DNA of 64,000 nucleotides. It comes from Schizochytrium sp. TIO01. Lineage: Eukaryota; Sar; Bigyra; Thraustochytrida; Thraustochytriidae. Where the stretch lies: NCBI GenBank assembly GCA_004764695.1, contig SMSO01000014.1:3609148-3673147 (forward strand), read 5' to 3'. The notes under the pieces were generated by a model that worked only from the letters and a program-made list of their open reading frames with translations, was not told the DNA's origin and searched no databases. How positions within the stretch are numbered: position 1 is the stretch's first letter; the number at the start of each line of letters is the position of its first letter. Shown here one piece after another: positions 32,041 to 44,148 of the stretch. The translations under genes were made by a program, and so were the position numbers.

Positions 32041-34530
32041 GCTTGAAACTACTTTTCTGATTTCTGTGCCTGTCTACGCTCTGCGTCGAAGCTTCGGAAA
32101 AATCTTGAAGAACTTGTTTATTTACAACAGCGGCTAATTCCTGCTTCATCGCTCGAGTGGACCGATGGGAAACGACAAAGCAGCACAACGCACAACGAGA
32201 ACAGGGAACGCATCGTAGAAGAAGAACTTGAAGGCGAGACGACTCAATTCACGAGGCCATGGTCAGCTTCGTATATAGTTTTTAAGTAGAAGGCGGCTTG
32301 AATTCATCCTCAATGAAATCGAAATAGCAACCCTTCGCAGAAAGCCCCTTTTCATGTGCTGTGCTGTCATCTCGAGGCCCGGAGACCTGCAGTGAATGTG
32401 TATAATTGATTGCCAGAAGTAGAACAGCTTGCTTTAAAAGGCCAGCTTCGACACAACAGCGGCGGCGGCGATCAGCGTCAGCAACGAAAACGGGGCGATT
32501 AAAGATGGAGACCTAAGTTCTCTGTAATATGGAGCAGCTTGCTCATCAAGAGGTCAGCAAAGTTGGCGACATGAAAATAAACGACGGAAGCCTCCATAGA
32601 AAGCAGAGATTGGGTCTTCAAGCCAGACGGACTCTTGAGGTCTGCAGTATCATATAGATAATCCTGCATTATTGCTCCGCCAGAAATCCCCAAAGCTTGC
32701 TTGCGTCAGAGAAACTCAGCGGTGCGGAATTCTCTGCTTTTTCATAAGGGATGCATGCTGAGAATCGGCGCGAAGAAGCTCAAGCAAAGGCGACCTAATC
32801 CAAGCTGCTGCAGTCGGAGACTCGCGCGATTTCCTTTTCCCGAGCTCGACGAACCCGTGGGAGTTGCAGGGCGTGAGACCTGCGTAGGTACCTTCGAGAC
32901 TCGAGGAATTGCAACACTGATGAGCTCACCATTACTTTGCAATGAGAGTATATCCTCTTCTTTTACTGAAGATAGAGAGACAACAAAAACAAAAAAAAAT
33001 AAAAGAAGAACGTACGTACTAAAATCAGACTTCATAAAAAAACAGTTAATGTATGTATGTATATATAGGCAGATATAGAGAGAGATACAGCGATAGGAGC
33101 GAAGAAGAAGCGGTCAGAGCTGCGCTTCGCTGCAAAGAATACACAGATCGATCGCGAGACTTGCAAGTTGAAGGCGGTGGATACGCATTCAGCACGCACG
33201 TATTCAGGGAAGTGGCGGTGAACTCAGTCCTTTGCCGGCTTCGAGTCGAGCGCCACTGGCGATCGGACGAGAGATGCGAGCTGCTCTCCAGCAGAATGTG
33301 CCCTCCTTTTAGCAAGAAAAACAAACAAAAAGAACACCAAAACGACACTATCTCTGTGAAAGAAAGAATGAATGAATGAGTGAATGAATGAATATGGTTT
33401 TCGTCCTTGATTCAACGCTCACATTGTGGTCGAGGACCTCTCAAATAACAAAGCTGCTGCCTCGTCCTGGTTCTCAGATCTCGTCTTCGCAGGCTGTTTC
33501 AGGATGATGCGGCAGTCCTAAGTCCACGTCAGTTCTCGCTCTGCGCTCGGCTTCTCCGTCGAAACTTGCGGTTTTGGACGTCTCAGGAAAGCCAAAGGAA
33601 GGCACGCAGAATGGAAAAAGGAAGGACCTTTGGCATACATAGTTAATAAAAGGAAACCTCTTCGCGAAGAGAGGTTTCGATTACTCATGTTTATGAGATT
33701 TGCGAATTCTATGAAGCACAAGTATCATTCATACCTGATTTCGCTAAAAAGACATAAAATAGTTTTTAATTAATAGAAAGAAAGTAGAAAAGAAAAAAGA
33801 CTCTCAGGAGGAATCAGCCACACTGGTACCCTACAACAAAAGCCACAGAAGAACCACCAGCTAGCTAGCTAGCTTTCTCTAGAGGCACGAAGAAGGGTCG
33901 CTTCGCTCATCTCGCAAATTGCCCTTTTCGTGGGCAGGAGCTCCGCTGGCTTATTGAGGTGCTTATTTATTTATTCATTCGTGAGGCGGAAAGGAAGGAC
34001 TTGAGGAGCTGAGCCATCCTAGCTTTGGTTTTTATAAAATAGCATCTATGAAAAACAGAACATCTTTTGTTTTAATTTTAAATTATCGTAAAAAGCTAAA
34101 AACTTTACACAGGCTAAAATAGTTGAAAACAAAACAATCAATGCCAAAGAAAGCATTTTTAGTAAGTAAGTTCGACTTCAGAACGATGAATTGGGAATCA
34201 CCGTCACAGAAGAAGTAGGTTTTACTAACTTACTGCTGACACAGAGAAACGCGTTCTTAGACAGAGCTGACCAGGTCTACGCAGAAAGATGTTCGTTTGC
34301 TTCGTCCTTCGCTTATTATCCATTCTCAGGCGTAGGCGAAGGCTTCTTCTTTCTGTCGGCTGCTTTAGCTCTTCTTTTAGTTTGCCTTTTGTCTTTTGTT
34401 GTTGTCGTTGTTCTTCGAAGTCAGGAAGGACAAAGAAAGAAAGCATTCGCAGAAGCGGTCCTACATCGAGCAATTAACAGTTGGCCATTTTGTGGGCGAA
34501 TCAAACGAAACAAAGGTCCTCGCAGAAGGC

Positions 34531-34570
34531 ATTCATTCATTCATTCATTCATTCATCCATTCATCCATCC
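34531..34570. repeat. (ATTC)n microsatellite
   Basis: About six ATTC units followed by ATCC variants. Confidence 0.9.
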
Positions 34571-34738
34571 GTATATCGTGCGGCGGGTACTCTTGCCGTT
34601 TGCTTGCATACCTGATTGCTGCTTAATTGCTGATTTTTGGCTGCTGATCGTTCACCTGTGAGTTTGTGTTTGAGCATCGTCACCGTAGAAGGCGAAGGGA
34701 AGAAAGGTAAAAGGAAAGTGACCAACAACTTCGTTTTG

Positions 34739-34770
34739 ATTAATTAATTAATTAATTAATTAATTAATTG
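34739..34770. repeat. (TTAA)n self-complementary microsatellite
   Basis: Eight tetranucleotide units. Each unit is a palindrome, so the tract can fold back on itself. Confidence 0.9.
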
Positions 34771-35318
34771 AAAAATAGAAAAGAAGAAGAAAAAGAAAAA
34801 ATACTGTTTCGTAGATCACTGACCAATGGAAGGATTGAGCTCTTGGACAGAATCATAACTCATTCTCGCGAACCGCGCGGTAGTTCTCCAAAGCCCAAAC
34901 TCGAAGCGCTAGAGCAGCGGCAGCGAGGCGAGCCATCTGCCTGCCTGCCTGCTTGCTTGCTTGCTTGTTTGACCCCGAGGCTGACCGAGGTGTCCTCCGC
35001 GAGCAGAGTTCTTCGAGGGCGACTGCCTGCCTCCGCCTCGCGATTGCAATCACTGAGAAACTCTGCTTATTTGTTTGTTTATTTGTTTGTTTGTTTTACT
35101 TTTCCTCTTTTGATTGTTGTTTCTGCGCCTTTGTTTTCGCTGTCCATCTTCTATTCTATCTCTTCATTTGTTTCTTTGTTGTTTGCACAAGGAGAAGTAC
35201 TGTTGTGATAGCTGTACCTAGCTAGGCACTTGCTGTGATTGCCGAGAGTGGCCAATCGCATTGCGGGTTGGGAGTGGAGATAGCGCTTTGCCGATTAATT
35301 AGCTAACTCTGTGCCAGA

Positions 35319-37819
35319 ATGCAGCGGAGATCTCGCAGCGAGCTTAGCCCCAAGTCTGAACCGCACTATGAAGCAGAAGAAGAAGAAGAAGACACGTCTG
35401 TGTCGACGCCAAGACTAAGCTTGGATGTGAATGACGAGGAGGAAGATCAAGTCACAAGCTTAGATGCATATCGTAGCAATAGATCCAGTCATGGCATTGG
35501 CACGAGTAGTAGCAGCAATGCCAAACGGTCAAGCAGCAAAAGGGCTAAAGTACACGTGAATGCGGGACCACAAGCAAATGTCAAGACCTTAAAGTGAGCA
35601 TTCCCAGTCAGGCTGAGCCGAGTGGACTCTACAATGACCTTGAAGGCAACTGGGTTCAGCAAAATCCATACTACCAAGGAATGCACCATGACGGCGAGGA
35701 TGATAGCAAGGAGCACGAAGAAACAAGTTATTTTGGCAGTGATTTTGTAAAGGGATGCGGGTGCAAAGAAGGCAACTCATTTTGGAGTTGTTCTAGACAA
35801 CGGTGGCTATGTCTCAATTTACGCAAGGAGCCTTTGCCTGAGATTTCGGAAGGATTTTGGGGAACTAGCTTGGTCAAGAAAATTAGATTTGGTGACCGGT
35901 TCCGCAAGGTCTTCGGCCCTTGGCTACTGGGCCTTATGACATGCATCATACTGGGTGGCTTCCTTTGGATTGCCTACATAGATTATATGGGCTTCTCCGA
36001 AGACGATCGCCCAACCCCAATTACATGCACTGCCAAGTATTGGTCGAACTCATCCAAGCTCGACGACACGTGTGGAGTTGGAGGCTATGATTGCCGGCCT
36101 TTCGAGTCAGACACCTGGTACACACTACGCTGCCCTGACCACTGTCTCGTCGACTATTCAACGCCCGTGTACGGTAGTGATGTATATACTGCAACCAGCC
36201 GTATCTGTGCCGCAGCAATACATGCTGGAGTAATCGAAGCCAAGGTAGGCGGCTGCTTCGAGCTTCGAATGATTGGTGCAGATTCGAATTTTACAGGCTC
36301 CACTCAAAACGGTGTGACTTCAGAATCGTTTGACGGTTGGTTTCCACGGAACTTCGAAGTCCGGGTTTCGGAGAACCAGCAGTGCAATGCAATGCGAAAG
36401 TGGATGGACGTTTACGTTGCTTTTGCCCTGATTTTTATCTGCATTATTCTCCAGCCTGATGGCTGGTACCTCGTTGTCGTCCTCAGCTGCACTGGTTACC
36501 TCTATCTAGTAACAGAGTACAGGTACTACGACAGCTTTGCCGAGATCTTAAATGAGAGGTCCACAAGACTGCTAGTTATCTTTCTCATGGCCCTATGCCT
36601 CTGGCCTCAGGCCATAAAGGTCACAGTTCCTGACCCGCGCAAGTTTCCGATCGATGCTCTTCTTTTCTATTGTGCACCCTTTTGGTTCGGCGTGCACCTG
36701 GACATGTTTGAAAACATAGGAATTGATACTACGCTATCAAGTGGAGGCTTTGATAGCGCTGGAGCTATTCTTGGAATTGCTCTTATTATTGGCATCGGGG
36801 TGCCTTTAATCTTTCTACAAGTGCTCATGTTTTATCGCGCGGAACTTTTACCCAAAGTAATCTTCTATGTTTTGGTGGTTGCTGTCTTAGTAGTGGTGTT
36901 CTCCGTAGCGACATCTAACTACTTGACAATTCACCTTCATCATTTCATGTTTGGTGGTCTAGGCGTCTTACTCTGTCAAGGTCAACCACGTCTGCGCTAT
37001 TCAATAATGCTTCAAGCAGGTCTGCTCGGAGTGCTGGTAAACGGAGTTACAGTGTGGGACATTGCGCCTCTATACGATACAGTGTCTGACTCATCTTCGG
37101 AGAGTGTTTTGATGTTCTGGTCTCAAATAGATCGTGTCGGGTTTGACCTCGAGGTTCAATGGGCATCCGATGATGTGGTTTTCAATGATTGGAAATGCTC
37201 ACAATCCGGCCTGGAGGAATTTATAGTGCTCTATGGTGCATCCTTAGAAGAAGGACAAAATATATCCCTCGCACAGACTGAAAGTGAAACCATTCGAAAC
37301 GGAGAACTTCTGGACTCTAGTCTCAAACTCTCCACTAATTCATCTTCAACAGCCCTACGTGGAGGTTCTTCCTCCTCCAATCAAGACGACCAGCCCTTTG
37401 ATACAATTATCGAAGATGGAGACTATGATGCGTATAACAATGATCGGCGTCTTGCAGATGACTATGATGAGGAAGGGGATGATTCTGTACCCTTGCTAGT
37501 GCCCTCTGATTCACAACCACGCTATCGTATTGCTGTGAACTCAGTTATATTTCAAGAGGAGTTCTATCTCTCTGATGCCATCCTCTATAATGCAACTCTG
37601 AAACTAAATGTGCCTGGCTCTACGTTTTACATAACTGTAGGCAACTCCGATACCTACACCGGTACAATTCCTTTTACAATGCCTGAAAATGCGACAGCAT
37701 TGGATTCAAGAGTGCAGGGTGCGGGAATTTACGACTTAAGTGCAGCTGACTTTTCAGATCCTTGCAACCGTGTCTATGCTCTTCTTTTGGCAGAGAGAGG
37801 TATCCTTCCCACCATTTAG
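35319..37819 (+). CDS. LCCL-domain multi-pass membrane protein (one short intron)
   Basis: Two overlapping frames form one gene. Exon 1 starts at the ATG at 35319 and encodes an acidic, Ser-rich tail. Joining 35549 to 35612 removes a 62-base GT-AG intron in matching phase and gives an 812-residue protein. Order: cytosolic N-terminus, a first membrane segment (GPWLLGLMTCIILGGFLWIA), an LCCL domain with CGVGGYDC and four further cysteines and the conserved CFELR, then about eight membrane helices, and a C-terminal acidic and Asn-glycosylatable part. The layout (membrane anchor, LCCL, multi-TM) matches the fungal-type LCCL membrane proteins. Their biochemical role is poorly known; LCCL domains are implicated in ligand or lipid binding. 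It converges with the MYB gene. Confidence 0.82.
35550..35611 (+). other. Predicted phase-0 intron in the LCCL gene
   Basis: Donor GTACAC at 35550, acceptor TCAG ending at 35611, both at codon boundaries of their frames. An alternative donor GTGAAT at 35556 is also phase 0 and would add two codons. Some such splice is needed because the upstream frame stops at 35597 and the downstream frame has a TAA at 35546. Confidence 0.55.
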
Positions 37820-38822
37820 ATATGACTATTATGATCTTCGAGGGCTTTTCATGTGAGCATAGAGTTTGCTTTTACTCAAGAGCAATGAAACCCTAGTTGT
37901 TTCAAAACCTGAAAGGAAAACAACGTATACTGAAAGATGCGACACAGCATCAGCTGCTGCGATCGTCAGAATGAAACATCAACACGAAGAAGGTGTAAAA
38001 TTGTTAGACCCACGAGAGCAGTTACACCTTCTGAACGGACCTCAATTGTTGTACAATATACCACAAGTAGATCTCACTACTAAAGTGTCATACAGCAATT
38101 CAGAAAGAAAAGCCATCAAGACCCACAAACCAATTCAAACCCAATGAATTCCTGCTTGGCCAATGAGACAATTCTCGAAGTAGTAGTCTATGCCATTACT
38201 TGATGCCCGCTTTGTATAAATAAGCCTTCAACTATTTCTACACGAAGGACCGGCTCCGCGTATCGAACTCTAGGTTCCTACGTTTGGACCGGAGTAGTTC
38301 ATTTATTACTTTTTGATTAGCTAGATCAATAGACAAATGTAAAACTATTTTTTTGATTACTCAACATATCAACCGTGTCAGATTCGATTATGTCAGAGAT
38401 CAAAAAGGTGATGCACAAGATGACTTCTAGTCATTTTCCACGTTCTGTTCGGCTAAATAGTGAGGGCAAACATGATTTATAGAAGCGCAAGCACAATCAA
38501 TCTGATATTGATGGTATGTCAATCATTTATTTCATTTCTCACTTAGATTAGCCAAGAACGCCGTGCTTGCATGTAATGCTCAGCAACAGCTTTGAAAACC
38601 ATGTACATGACTCTGGTCAGGCTGAGCTGGGCAACTTGAAAAAAAAAAACAGAGTGAATTTATATACAACCCGAACATCCATAACCAATACGTCAGCAAT
38701 GAGACTATTCTAAATCAGAATATATGTCCTGGAAAAGAATTCAAGGGAAGAAATAGAAAAAAATCACAAAAAAGGTTCAAAATCACTGCCATTCTCAAAT
38801 TATAAGAAACAAACAAAGAATT
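37820..38822. other. Convergent intergenic region
   Basis: About 1 kb between the stops of the LCCL (+) and MYB (-) genes. AT-rich; a 93-codon frame at 37866 has no recognisable features and was not called. Confidence 0.4.
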
Positions 38823-41585
38823 TTACTGGTGCTGCTGTGAGCGAAGTTGTTGCTGCTGTTGCTGCTGCAAAAGCTGCTGATGAAGGAATTGGAATGATGC
38901 AGATTGGGGCATTGAGTTAAGAGAAACATCAGTGCCATTAGAAGCAGCCACGGACGTTGGAGAGCCGACAAAATCGTTGCCACCGTTTTGAGATGAAGAT
39001 TGTACAACACCAGCATTACCATTACCACCTAGAAATCCCAGAGACTGAGTCAAAGCTTGTAACGATGGAAACGAGTGGGACCTTGGGAGAGAAATCGAAG
39101 ACGGCGGGCTGGCAGTAGTCGATGTAATAGTTGATGCGCTCAACTCGTGTGGGGAGTTACCGTCCATAGGCACCGTAGGAGGAGCAGCAGCCCTCGCAGC
39201 AGCGTAAGCAACGGCAGCACTTACAGCAGCGTCTGATGATCCTATAGTAGCTGCCGAGACGTTGTTGTGAGCGTTCAATCCACCGTGATGATTCGAAGGA
39301 CTTGAACCAACACTGTTGCGGTTGCTGGGAGAAGAAGATGCATGCATCAATACCTCGGGTGGGAGGTTCTTCAGAGCCTGCTGAGGCTCCAAACCGTTCA
39401 TAAAGGCTTGCTGAAGCGCCTGCATAGCATTCATTAGCGAAGGTGGAGCGGACTTCCGGACGAGCTTACGCTTGATGTCAGGGAGAGGCAAAGTAGCTGC
39501 AGAGGCTGAAGACAAGGGTGTATCAGTTGCAGTAGCAGAGCTTGGTGTGTCCGGAGGGGAGGTGGCGTCAGAGTTGGATGCAGGGCGTGAAAAGGCATCA
39601 GCATTAAGCGTTTGAATACCCATAGGTAGTGAAGCTGACTTGCGCTTCTTAAATTTGGAAACAAAGCTCCAACCTGAGGAGTGGTCAGCACGGGCAGCGC
39701 CAACCATGCCTTCCATGTCAGCAGGCACACCACTCGGGCGTTTTGCGCCCTTCTTTTTGTTGGTTTTCACATCGACAGAAGAGGTTGTAGAGGAGGCGTC
39801 ACTGGGGGCTGATTCACGAGTGGCTTCTCGTTCACGAGAGCGTTTGAGCGATTGGTATCTGACCTTCACGCTGTTTTCAGTACGACCAGGCATATTTCTT
39901 GCAATCTTTGCCCAACGGCCGTCAAGCTCAACGTAGAGACGTTCCAGCTCGCGGTCCTCCTCATCATTCCAACCACCACGTTTAATGGAATTATCAAGAA
40001 AATTTTGCCATCTCTCTCTACACTGTTTGGCATTGCGGCCCTCGATGGAATTTGCAACCCATGTCCAGGTCAAAGTAGGATCAGCAAGCTTTTCTTGGAC
40101 TTTCTGGCGAAGAAGTTCATCCTCATCAGTTCTCCATGAACCCTTTTTCAAGCCGGGCTTTAGAGACTTGCGCCAGCGTTGAAGACATTGTACATTATCA
40201 CGGGTGCCCACGACAGCGGCGATTTCCTTCCAACGGGTGTCGCCATACTGTGCGACAGCATTACGTAGCCTCTCATCCTCCTCTTCAGTCCAGCGGCGTG
40301 GGTTAGACCCGGAGCCCTTGCGACGACCTGTGAGGCTTGCCTTAAGTTTATTCTCTGGTTTGGAGTCAGATCCAGCTCCCTGTTGTTGATCAGCGTTGGA
40401 TCCGTCTGTGTTGTTGCTATTGCTGTTGTTGTTATTGTTGTTGTTAGCTTCTGAAGACTTTCTTCGACCACCACCAAGCATTCGGCTGGTTGTTTTAGCA
40501 ATGGACGCAGGGGTCAGGCCGGCCATGATGCTCGCTAGAACAAACTGCCGAGACTTGTGCTTTTTTGGAGCAGCAGTGCCAGTGTTGCTATTGTTGTTTT
40601 CGTTGTTGTTGTTTGCGCCATTGTTCATGTTGTCATTATTGCCACCATTACGTTCGTTGTTATTGTTCTGCGCATCCAGAATCTGACTACCGTCACCCAT
40701 GGTATCAGGAGCTGTGGCAGCACTATCCGAGAGCGACGCGCCCTGAAAAGCAGTAATAGGGATTCCGGAGCTTAGACGGTGCTGAAGGTGGATACTACTA
40801 CCTTGCCTTGCACTGGCTGTCTCGCTTTCATCATCTTCATCGTCATCATCATCAGCAGGGGCACTGCGAGGATTGGTGAAGGACAGTGGGAGCTCGATGG
40901 AGGCGGTACTTTCGTTTCGACTGTTAGTCTTGCTGATGCTCACGGTTTCGTTGTCAGCATCGTTAACATCGCCTGCAATGGACATGTTAGAGGAAGCACA
41001 TGCTCCTCCAGTCATGTCAACATCATTATCATCTTCTTCGGCTGTGTTTTGGCGGCGAAGTTGAAATTGCATTTGCGGTTGGGATTTGGCTACAGCCTCA
41101 AGGGATGCAGACGAGTTGGATGAGGCCATGGCATGAAACGGCGAGTTCACAGCGGTGGACTGTGAAGAGAGCGACGACGATGGAGAGGCCTTGTCAAAAC
41201 CAAGATTATTTGCACCTGTGGGATGGGCGGAGGACCCGGCAATCACAGAAAGATTAGGGAACAATGACAATTTACTGAGAGCTTCGGATGGGGACTGCTG
41301 TGAGCCTGCAAGGGCCGCGGCAGTTTCCACAAGACCTTCCATGGGACTCCCCGGTCTCAAAAGGGTTGGTCTGCCAGGTTGCTGGCGAATGTTTTGCTGG
41401 GCAGAAGCGGCGAGAGATGAGGGCGACAGAGCACTGAGATCAATGGCTGGCTTTAGTGAGGATGAAGATGTGGTCGACGATAGCGCTACGAACTGTGTGG
41501 AGTCGTCGTGCTGGGGCTCGTGCTGCGATGACGACGAGGTGTGAGGGAGGCGATAATCCAATGAGCCTAATCGGTTATGTTGTTG

Positions 41586-41621
<36 letters not shown>

Positions 41622-41879
41622 ATTGAGCCGCTGTTGAAGAGCGCCAAGAAGGATCTCATTCGAGAGTGTTGTGTGAGCATGGTGATGTTGTTGCTGATGC
41701 TGTTGTGTTTGACTAAACTGATGTTGAACAGGAATCTCTGTTTGCCAGTTTAAGGCTCCAGACTCAGTCCTTTTTGCTGCTGCCACTACCGCAGCGATGC
41801 GGGCAGAGAGCTCCTGGATTTCGTTCGCATCTAGTTCGGGTAGCATTTGAGGCCTTGCGTCCACTCCAGGCAAATCCAT
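38823..41879 (-). CDS. R1R2R3 MYB transcription factor with long Gln/Asn/Ser-rich flanks
   Basis: A single 1,018-codon frame from an ATG. Residues about 520-680 contain three tandem MYB repeats with spaced tryptophans: RRWTEEEDERL...W...RWRKSL, GSWRTDEDELL...W...RWQNFL and GGWNDEEDREL...RWAKIA...VRYQSL. This is the animal/protist three-repeat arrangement linked to cell-cycle gene control. In R3 the last tryptophan is replaced by tyrosine, and R2 carries a small insertion. The flanks are low complexity: polyglutamine near 88-105, long Asn-rich tracts before the MYB block, and Gln-rich C-terminal ends. A basic stretch follows R3. DNA-binding nuclear function is well supported; target genes are unknown. 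Confidence 0.93.
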
Positions 41880-42565
41880 CGATTATAAAAAAAAAGACTA
41901 GAACGTCTCCCAGACAAATCAAACAATACTGGCCTAGAGAAACAGGAGAACCCACGTATTCCACGTCGTTTCAAAGAAAGAAGCCTCTCTTCTTTGCCGA
42001 GATTTCACGTTCTGACAAGCCACAAGTTTGTTTTCCACCACGACCCTGATCTGTAAATAAATGAACAAGAGAGGAAAAAAGAAATGCCCAAGACTAAGCT
42101 AGCACGAAGGCTTGCAAGCCCAGCTTTGCTACTATCTCAATCTATGCCTGCTTTATTTGTTTTGCCAGCAAGCCGACCAGCTCGCTAGTAATACCGGGTC
42201 GCCGCCTCCACACAAAGTGCGAGTTCACTGGCTTGCCCGCTTTGAAAGCGCTTGCTGTCTCCTGGCACGGGCACGGGCTCGTGCACGAGCACCTCCACAG
42301 GCACTCCTCACAACAAACAATCTCGCTAGGTCACAAGGCCTTGCCCCAGAGGACTCCAAGAACGAACAGCCAGCCCAGCCCAAGTCAGCCCACCCAAGCT
42401 CCAAACAAGGCGCTGCTAGCTTGCCTGAGGCTCTCCGCGTCGTCGCCGACGCTCCAAGCTATGTCACTCGGTGCACCTCAATCGACGAATGAGTGAGTGA
42501 CCTAATGTACGAATGAATGATGAATCGATCAATCGATCAATGAATCACTTTTACTCACCCAATAC

Positions 42566-42591
42566 ACAGACAGACAGACAGACAGACAGAC

Positions 42592-42623
<32 letters not shown>

Positions 42624-42624
42624 G
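42566..42624. repeat. (CAGA)n followed by (AGTA)n
   Basis: Seven CAGA units run directly into eight AGTA units. Confidence 0.9.
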
Positions 42625-42639
42625 ACAGAAGACAAACAA

Positions 42640-42740
42640 ACAATCGCTATAGCCAATAGCCAATTGCCAATTCTCAATTGCCAATAGACCTAGACAGTAG
42701 ACAGTAGACAATCGCCAACAGATCGACAATCGCCAATAGA
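42640..42740. repeat. Irregular CCAAT-type minisatellite
   Basis: Variants of CAATCGCCAATAG and CAATTGCCAAT recur at short, irregular spacing, apparently after slippage and mutation. Confidence 0.6.
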
Positions 42741-43001
42741 CAAACAGACACACTGACTGACAGACTGACAGCCTGATAGACAGACAAACAAACAATCAAC
42801 AACTATTGAGCAATCGAAGCAAAGTGCCTCTTATTCTTTCTTTCTGTATATGATGCTGTCTGTATATAGACAGTCTCCCTCTCCCTCTCCCTCCCACTGG
42901 GTAGCCCCTTTATACCGGTATCACTAGGACTCCAGCCTTCAGGAAGAAAGGAAGTTGGTCAACAGATTAAGAGCCCAGCAGTGATGATGATAAAGAAAGA
43001 T

Positions 43002-43002
<1 letters not shown>

Positions 43003-43057
<55 letters not shown>
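43003..43057. repeat. (AAAG)n microsatellite
   Basis: About 13 perfect AAAG copies immediately left of a GC-rich island. Confidence 0.95.
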
Positions 43058-43064
43058 GAGGAAA

Positions 43065-43255
43065 TGAGCGAGCGCGCGCTTTGCCGCGACCCCGGCTGGG
43101 CGGAGGAGACGTGCGGCCGCTGGGAGAGGGCCCTCCTGCGGAGACGTGGCTTGCTGCCGCTGGCACCTTTCGCGCGAGGCGTCTGCCCTCACCGGTCGCC
43201 TCGGCTGCGCCCTGAGCTTGCTGCGTAGCCGCACGGCACGAGCCCGGCCAAGGAA
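43065..43255. other. GC-rich island in AT-rich desert
   Basis: About 190 bases with many CpG dinucleotides (GCGAGCGCGCGC, GCGGCCGC), flanked by AAAG and TTTG arrays. There is no convincing frame: the open frames extend into the flanking repeats. It could be a promoter-like or replication-related element. Confidence 0.4.
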
Positions 43256-43291
43256 AGGTGAATGGATGCGATGCTCGAAGTTTGAAAATAC

Positions 43292-43320
43292 TTTGTTTGT
43301 TTGTTTGTTTGTTTGTTTTT
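43292..43320. repeat. (TTTG)n microsatellite
   Basis: Seven TTTG copies, followed by a 20-base perfect palindrome at 43329-43348. Confidence 0.9.
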
Positions 43321-43566
43321 GGTTTTGTTTTTGTTTTCGAAAACAAAAGAAAACAAAAGAAAACAAAACACTTTCGAAAACCTTTCAAAGGAAAAGAGAG
43401 TAAATGATAAATCAATCAGCCAGGTCCTCAAAACCTTCAAACGGGGCAAGGATTCTGCTGCTTCTTCTCCTTCGCCTCCTTTCCTCCCCACTTCATTCGT
43501 GTCAGTTCGCTCTCTCGTGGGTCTGTCTGTCTTCTGCTTATTTTGTGGCTTCGGCTTTGTTCTTCC

Positions 43567-43605
43567 TTTGTTTGTTTGTTTGTTTGTTTGTTTGTTTGTT
43601 TGTTT
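43567..43605. repeat. (TTTG)n microsatellite
   Basis: About ten copies, in the same orientation as the array 270 bases upstream. Confidence 0.95.
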
Positions 43606-43762
43606 CTTTCTTCTTTCTTTCTGTGCTTTTTATTTTTGGGGATCGGCGATGCGAGAAAACAAAATAAACTATGGAAACGAGAATGGCAATCGCAAGCATG
43701 CACGCACTGCCTGACAGGCACACGAACGAGCAGGCGACCAGGCAATCTGCTCGAGTGGGGTG

Positions 43763-43800
43763 GAGTCAAGTCAAGTCGAGTCGAGTCGAGTCGAGTCGAG
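43763..43800. repeat. (GAGTC)n pentanucleotide repeat
   Basis: About seven copies with early A-for-G variants (CAAGT). Each unit contains a HinfI-like GAGTC core. Confidence 0.9.
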
Positions 43801-44121
43801 GCTCTATCGATCTCCCGCTGCTCGAGCGTGCTTCGCTCTTCGTCTGAACGTGCACGCAGTTGTTCCCTCCTTTTTGTACACAGGTTGTATTTTAATTGAT
43901 GAGGTTCTTGTCTTTTATTCATTCTCTCTAAACTTGCGATCTCAATTTAGTACACGGCTGTTTTTTATTTATTGCCTCTGTCTCTTCTTAATTCCTCGCT
44001 CTCCTTCTTCCGCCGCCACTCTTTAAAAAAAAAAAAAGAAGAAAGAAGAAAAAAGTGAAGAGAACGAACAAATAGAAACAAACAAACAAACAAACAAATA
44101 AATAAACAAAAACAAAAAAGG

Positions 44122-44148
44122 GCACGCTAGTACCTACCTACAGCGTGC
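44122..44148. repeat. Inverted repeat enclosing ACCTACCTAC
   Basis: Perfect 7-base arms (GCACGCT / AGCGTGC) separated by 13 bases that contain the CTACCTAC word found elsewhere in the desert. Confidence 0.7.

Larger units (their letters stand above)
30061..35318. other. Gene-poor, microsatellite-rich region, right part
   Basis: Contains many simple repeats (AATC, TTGG, AAAG, TTTGC, CAA, ATTC, TTAA, GTTT) and A/T-rich blocks near 30870-30940, 31700-31790 and 34030-34110. Predicted frames here mostly arise by reading through repeats. The last few hundred bases before 35319 should hold the promoter of the LCCL gene. Confidence 0.5.

Noticed and set aside
34739-34770. (TTAA)n as a transposon target-site signature
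   Set aside because: A simple array with no flanking terminal inverted repeats.
42939-43415. 158-codon frame over the GC island
   Set aside because: More than a third of it reads through the AAAG array. No domain features.
43301-43922. Frames of 118-161 codons on both strands
   Set aside because: They pass through TTTG repeats in all phases and have repetitive peptides (CLFVCLFV).
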